Shown piece after piece: positions 5,115 to 7,769 of a DNA stretch of 7,769 bases (its first letter is position 1; every line of letters starts with the position of its first letter). A program made the position numbers and the translations under genes. The notes beneath the pieces were generated by a model. The model was not told the DNA's origin, ran no database searches, and saw only the letters and a program-made list of their open reading frames with translations. This DNA is from Thermoplasmata archaeon (GTDB taxonomy: Archaea > Thermoplasmatota > Thermoplasmata > Lutacidiplasmatales > UBA184), in assembly GCA_030039525.1 (NCBI GenBank), contig JASHVI010000054.1, forward strand, positions 1-7,769. Reading direction: 5' to 3'.

Positions 5115-5981
5115 CTACCGGCGGGCGCGGCGACGCGCCGGCGGGGGGGCTCGAACCGCCAGCGCGCCCAGCTCCTCGAAGGAGATCGCGTCGTGGAGGA
5201 GGGCGTCGTAGGTCCCGGTGGTCCGCAGCTCCCGGATGGCCCGTCGGAGGAATCCCAGCGCAGCGTACGACGCGGTCGGTCCGAAGCTCACCCGGGCGAC
5301 GCCCAGCCGGCCGAGCTCCGGCACTGACGGGAGCCCTCGTCGGACCATCACGTTCACCGGACAGTCGAGCTCGCGGACGAACCGCTCGATGGAGCCGGCC
5401 TCGGTGAGGCCCATCGGGAAGACGCAGTCCGCGCCGAGGTCGCGGAAGGCGGTCGCCCTCCGGATCGCCTCCTGGAGCCGCTCCGACTCCTCTCCCGGGG
5501 CCCGTCGGAACGCGTCGGTGCGGGCGTTGAGGAGGAACGGGACCTCGCCCTCGTCCCGAAGGCGCACGAGGGGTCGGAGGCGCTCGAGCTGGCGCTCCAG
5601 CGGGTAGAGCCTATGGGAGGCGTGCTGGACGTCCTCGACGTTGACTCCGATCGCTCCCGCTCGCACGACGGCGCGGACGGTCCGCACCACCTCCCGCGGG
5701 CTCGAGCCGAACCCGGAGACGATGTCCGCCGAGAGCGGAACGGCGAGGGCTGCGGCGATCCGCGCGATGACCTTCACCAGCCCGGCGCGCCCGATCTCCT
5801 CGCCGTCCGGGTAGCCGAGCGACGCGAGGAGGCCGAGGCTCGAGGTGGAGACCGCCGGGAACCCGAGCTCCTCGAAGAGCCGGGCGCTCGCGACGTCCCA
5901 GGCCCCCGGAAGAAGGAGCGGCGTGGCCCCGTGGTGGAGCTCACGGAACCGTTCGGCGCGGGCCCGGGCGCTCGACGGCAT
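5115..5981 (-). CDS. Isocitrate lyase/PEP mutase family protein
   Basis: A 288-residue TIM-barrel protein of the isocitrate lyase/phosphoenolpyruvate mutase superfamily (COG2513), whose members make or break C-C or P-C bonds of 2-oxo acids. Family marks are LLLPGAWDVASARLFEELGF (22-41), ADIVSGFG (85-92), IGVNVEDVQ (111-119), NARTDAF (152-158), GADCVFPMGL (183-192) and CPVNVMV (207-213). The catalytic-loop motifs of true isocitrate lyase (KKCGH type) and of PEP mutase are not seen, so the substrate cannot be named; oxaloacetate decarboxylase-like or carboxyphosphonate mutase-like labels are common for such proteins. At the metal site Asp86 is kept, but residue 88, normally Asp or Glu, is Val (codon confirmed by reading both strands). 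The C-terminus is a Pro/Arg-rich tail (278-288). ATG 5981 gives a normal family N-terminus and lies 61 bases after the hydrolase stop, so co-transcription is possible. Confidence 0.9.
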   Translation of the reverse strand: MPSSARARAERFRELHHGATPLLLPGAWDVASARLFEELGFPAVSTSSLGLLASLGYPDGEEIGRAGLVKVIARIAAALAVPLSADIVSGFGSSPREVVRTVRAVVRAGAIGVNVEDVQHASHRLYPLERQLERLRPLVRLRDEGEVPFLLNARTDAFRRAPGEESERLQEAIRRATAFRDLGADCVFPMGLTEAGSIERFVRELDCPVNVMVRRGLPSVPELGRLGVARVSFGPTASYAALGFLRRAIRELRTTGTYDALLHDAISFEELGALAVRAPPPARRRARR

Positions 5982-6042
5982 CGGCGGCCGGGGAATCGCC
6001 GCGGCCGCTCTTGGCCGTTCGCCCCGCAGGGAGCGGCGGACC

Positions 6043-6972
6043 CTACTCGCCGGTGACGTCCGCCAGGAACTCCCGGACCGTGTTCAGGAATTCCTTCGGC
6101 TGCTCCAGATGGGCGAAATGGCTGGCCCGGGGAAGGACCCTAAGGTGCGCGGGGACGATGCGCTCCGCCATCTCCGCCGAGGCCTCGAGGAAGTAGTCGT
6201 ACCGGCCGACGAGCACGAGCGTCGGGACCTCGATCTTCGCGTAGTACCTCCGCCCGTCCCATCGGGAGGCGGTCCCGTCGAGCGCGAACTCGTTCCCGGT
6301 CCGGGTCACCAGGGCCCGGTAGACGTCCGTGGCGAGCTTCGTCGCCTTCAGGTCCCTCGGCGTCCCGCTGAGGAACCGGGTGTTGAACGGCGCCCAGATC
6401 CGTTCGACGAGCGTGCGGTACTCGTCGCTCTCGAACTCCTTCGCCCGCTCCAGCTCCCCGAGGCGCTTGCGGGTCTTCGGGGAGGCCTTCGAGAGCATGA
6501 GCCGCATCGCCTGGCGGAGCTCCTCCGCGCTCCCGGCGGAGTCGCAGAGCAGGAGCGACGTCAGCCGGTTCTCGTACCGCTCGAAGCGGTGCGCGTACTC
6601 GAGCGCGACGAAGCCGCCGAAGGAGAAGCCGAGCAGGTGGAGCTCGTCGATGTCGAGGGCGGCGCGCAGTGCGTCGACGTCCTCGGCGAGGTTGCCGACC
6701 GTGTAGTCGGCCGGCCGCCTCGGTCCCCAGGAGTTCCCGACCCCCCGGGGATTGAACAGGATCACCCGCAGGTTCGCGTTCGCGAGCCGCATGAGCGGGC
6801 GAAGGTAGTGGTACGTGTAGCCGGGCCCGCCGGGATGCACCAGCAGCGTCGCGGGTCCATGGCCTTGCGCGATGTATTCGAAGGTTCGACCCCCCCGGAC
6901 GGTCACCCGTCGCGTCCGGGGCATCGGCCGGAATATCGGCCGCACGGGATAAGGGGTGCGCACCGGAGCCAT
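6043..6972 (-). CDS. Alpha/beta hydrolase, proline iminopeptidase-like
   Basis: A 309-residue soluble alpha/beta hydrolase resembling peptidase family S33. Proline iminopeptidases release N-terminal proline from peptides, but related folds act on esters or other amides, so the substrate is uncertain. Visible features are HPGGPG (46-51), the S33 oxyanion-hole motif; NPRGVGNS (74-81), where peptidases usually have DQRG; the nucleophile elbow GFSFGG (115-120) with Ser117; acid Asp259 in VGRYDYF; and His285 in ASHFAHLEQP. The triad is complete. A helical cap occupies about residues 145-235. There is no signal peptide. ATG 6972 is the longest start; ATG 6924 (residue 17) gives a more family-like N-terminus and has a TATA-like patch about 27 bases upstream, so the true start may be 6924. 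The gene is divergent from the ABC ATPase and lies upstream of the PEP-mutase-like gene on the same strand. Confidence 0.9.
   Translation of the reverse strand: MAPVRTPYPVRPIFRPMPRTRRVTVRGGRTFEYIAQGHGPATLLVHPGGPGYTYHYLRPLMRLANANLRVILFNPRGVGNSWGPRRPADYTVGNLAEDVDALRAALDIDELHLLGFSFGGFVALEYAHRFERYENRLTSLLLCDSAGSAEELRQAMRLMLSKASPKTRKRLGELERAKEFESDEYRTLVERIWAPFNTRFLSGTPRDLKATKLATDVYRALVTRTGNEFALDGTASRWDGRRYYAKIEVPTLVLVGRYDYFLEASAEMAERIVPAHLRVLPRASHFAHLEQPKEFLNTVREFLADVTGE
6949..6952 (-). promoter_or_regulatory. Weak TATA-like patch for hydrolase start at 6924
   Basis: CTTATCC on the - strand (TTAT core) is centred about 27 bases before the in-frame ATG at 6924. This favours a leaderless start there, but the patch also lies inside the longer reading frame and is short. 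A direct repeat of ATCGGCCG (6923-6930 and 6935-6942) occupies the spacer. Confidence 0.25.
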
Positions 6973-6979
6973 GGAGGCT

Positions 6980-7062
6980 CTCGCGCGAGGACGCCGGTCC
7001 GCTCTCTCCGAGCGCGCGCCGGGGGTGAGCAGGACTTTTGGGGGCCCCCGGCGCTGGCGCCG
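6980..7062. repeat. Cluster of GC palindromes between divergent genes
   Basis: Three inverted repeats lie in the 92-base divergent gap: CTCGCGCGAG (6980-6989), GGGGGCCCCC (7040-7049) and CGGCGC-TG-GCGCCG (7049-7062). The last two fill the space between the TATA-like patch and the ABC start codon, where a repressor would act. Whether they are operators or chance in GC-rich DNA cannot be settled from the sequence. Confidence 0.35.
7035..7039 (+). promoter_or_regulatory. Candidate TATA-like element for ABC ATPase
   Basis: CTTTT is the only AT-rich run in the spacer and is centred about 28 bases before the ATG at 7065, consistent with a leaderless archaeal transcript. This is a positional inference. 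Confidence 0.35.
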
Positions 7063-7064
7063 CG

Positions 7065-7769
7065 ATGCCCGAGCCCATCGAGGCCCAGGACCTTCGGAAG
7101 ACGTTCGGCGGCAAGGTCGAGGCCGTCGCCGGGATCAGCTTCCTCGTCCATCCGGGCGAGTGCTTCGGGTTCCTCGGGCCGAACGGCGCGGGGAAGACGA
7201 CCACCGTCTCGATGCTGAGCGCCGGGCTGCGGCCCACCGCGGGGCTGGCCCGGATCGACGGCCTCGACGTCGGCCGGGAGCCCGAGGCGGTGAAGAAGCG
7301 GATCGGCGTGATCTTCCAGGAGTCGACGGCCGACGGCGACCTCACCGGTCGGGAGAACCTGGAGCTCGCCGCCGGCTGCTACGGCCTCTCCCGCAGCGAG
7401 GGGAAGGCGCGCGCCGCCTCCCTCCTCGAGCGGATGCAGCTCGGCGACGCCGGGGACCGGCTCACGAAGACCTACTCGGGCGGGATGCGCCGCCGGCTCG
7501 AGCTCGCCGTGGGACTCATCCACGAGCCGAAGATCCTCTTCCTCGACGAGCCGACGCTCGGGCTCGATCCCCAGGGCCGGGCCGGGTTCTGGGACTTCAT
7601 CCAGAAGCTGCGCCGGGAGTCGAAGCTCACCGTCTTCGTGACGACCCACTACCTCGACGAGGCCGACAACTTCTGCGACCGGATCGCGATCATCGACCAC
7701 GGGAAGATCGTGGCCTCCGGGACCCCGAGCGAGCTCAAGGACCGCCTCGGCGGGGACGTGGTCACGATC
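7065..7769 (+). CDS. ABC-2 type transporter ATP-binding protein, 3' partial
   Basis: The first 235 codons of an ABC ATPase that runs off the window end. It resembles the ATPase of drug, antibiotic or polysaccharide exporters (DrrA/CcmA-like), which powers a separate ABC-2 membrane permease. All nucleotide-binding motifs are intact: Walker A GPNGAGKTT (38-46), Q-loop Gln85 in VIFQES, signature YSGGM (137-141), Walker B ILFLDEP (157-163) with catalytic Glu162, D-loop GLDP (166-169) and H-loop His195 in TTHYLDEAD. The run TADGDLTGREN (88-98) and GKIVASGTPSELK (213-225) are typical of this subfamily. Only the C-terminal part after the core is missing. ATG 7065 gives the family N-terminus and has a TATA-like patch 28 bases upstream. 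A permease gene is expected immediately downstream, outside the window. The exported substrate cannot be inferred. Confidence 0.95.
   Translation, partial: MPEPIEAQDLRKTFGGKVEAVAGISFLVHPGECFGFLGPNGAGKTTTVSMLSAGLRPTAGLARIDGLDVGREPEAVKKRIGVIFQESTADGDLTGRENLELAAGCYGLSRSEGKARAASLLERMQLGDAGDRLTKTYSGGMRRRLELAVGLIHEPKILFLDEPTLGLDPQGRAGFWDFIQKLRRESKLTVFVTTHYLDEADNFCDRIAIIDHGKIVASGTPSELKDRLGGDVVTI

Noticed and set aside
5135..5165. tRNA T-arm-like sequence GGTTCGAGCCCCC on the - strand near the end of the PEP-mutase-like gene
   Set aside because: One T-stem pair is mismatched, no matching acceptor 5' strand or anticodon arm is found upstream, and the region is coding.
1..7769. Novel defence, mobile or secondary-metabolite system
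   Set aside because: Every gene belongs to a recognised family, mostly core metabolism or information processing. No integrase, transposase, toxin-antitoxin pair, CRISPR repeat or compositional island is visible.

Overview
The window is a G+C-rich (roughly 70% by eye), gene-dense stretch of an archaeal chromosome. It holds ten genes on both strands and no intergenic gap longer than about 120 bases. The archaeal assignment rests on a gene for RNA polymerase subunit K, an archaeal-type translin, a DUF357 protein, a transketolase split into two subunits, and an AT-rich TATA box in front of rpoK. Split transketolase next to a small transaldolase also occurs in Thermoplasma. That arrangement plus the high G+C makes an uncultivated high-GC Thermoplasmatota (soil or sediment type) my best guess, but this is inference and the phylum is not proven by the sequence.

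Layout, left to right. On the + strand: the C-terminal part of endonuclease IV (3-545, start outside the window); transketolase N-terminal subunit (571-1419); transketolase C-terminal subunit (1416-2363, ATGA overlap); transaldolase (2387-3034); a DUF357 protein (3074-3361); a translin-family protein (3336-3983, overlapping by 26 bases); and S-methyl-5'-thioadenosine phosphorylase (3980-4771, GTGA overlap). On the - strand: rpoK (4781-4993), whose 3' end converges on the phosphorylase with 9 bases between; an isocitrate lyase/PEP mutase family protein (5115-5981); and a proline-iminopeptidase-like alpha/beta hydrolase (6043-6972). Back on the + strand, the ATPase of an ABC-2 type exporter starts at 7065 and runs off the window end.

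How the genes fit together. Transketolase and transaldolase form a compact non-oxidative pentose phosphate module, interconverting C3-C7 sugar phosphates and supplying ribose-5-phosphate and erythrose-4-phosphate. DUF357, translin and the phosphorylase are chained by overlaps and probably co-translated; they pair a putative nucleic-acid processing protein with a nucleoside-salvage enzyme. The - strand genes are individually ordinary. One exception is that the PEP-mutase-like protein has Val where the family normally has a second acidic metal-site residue.

AT-rich patches sit about 26-30 bases upstream of the start codons of tkt-N, tal, the ABC ATPase and an alternative hydrolase start, as expected for leaderless archaeal transcripts. 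Several short GC palindromes lie in the same spacers. I see no CRISPR array, insertion sequence, integrase, tRNA, rRNA or defence cassette, and nothing that convincingly amounts to an undescribed system. The best leads are the metal-site change, the coupled DUF357-translin-MTAP chain, and the palindrome-rich divergent region between the hydrolase and the ABC gene.
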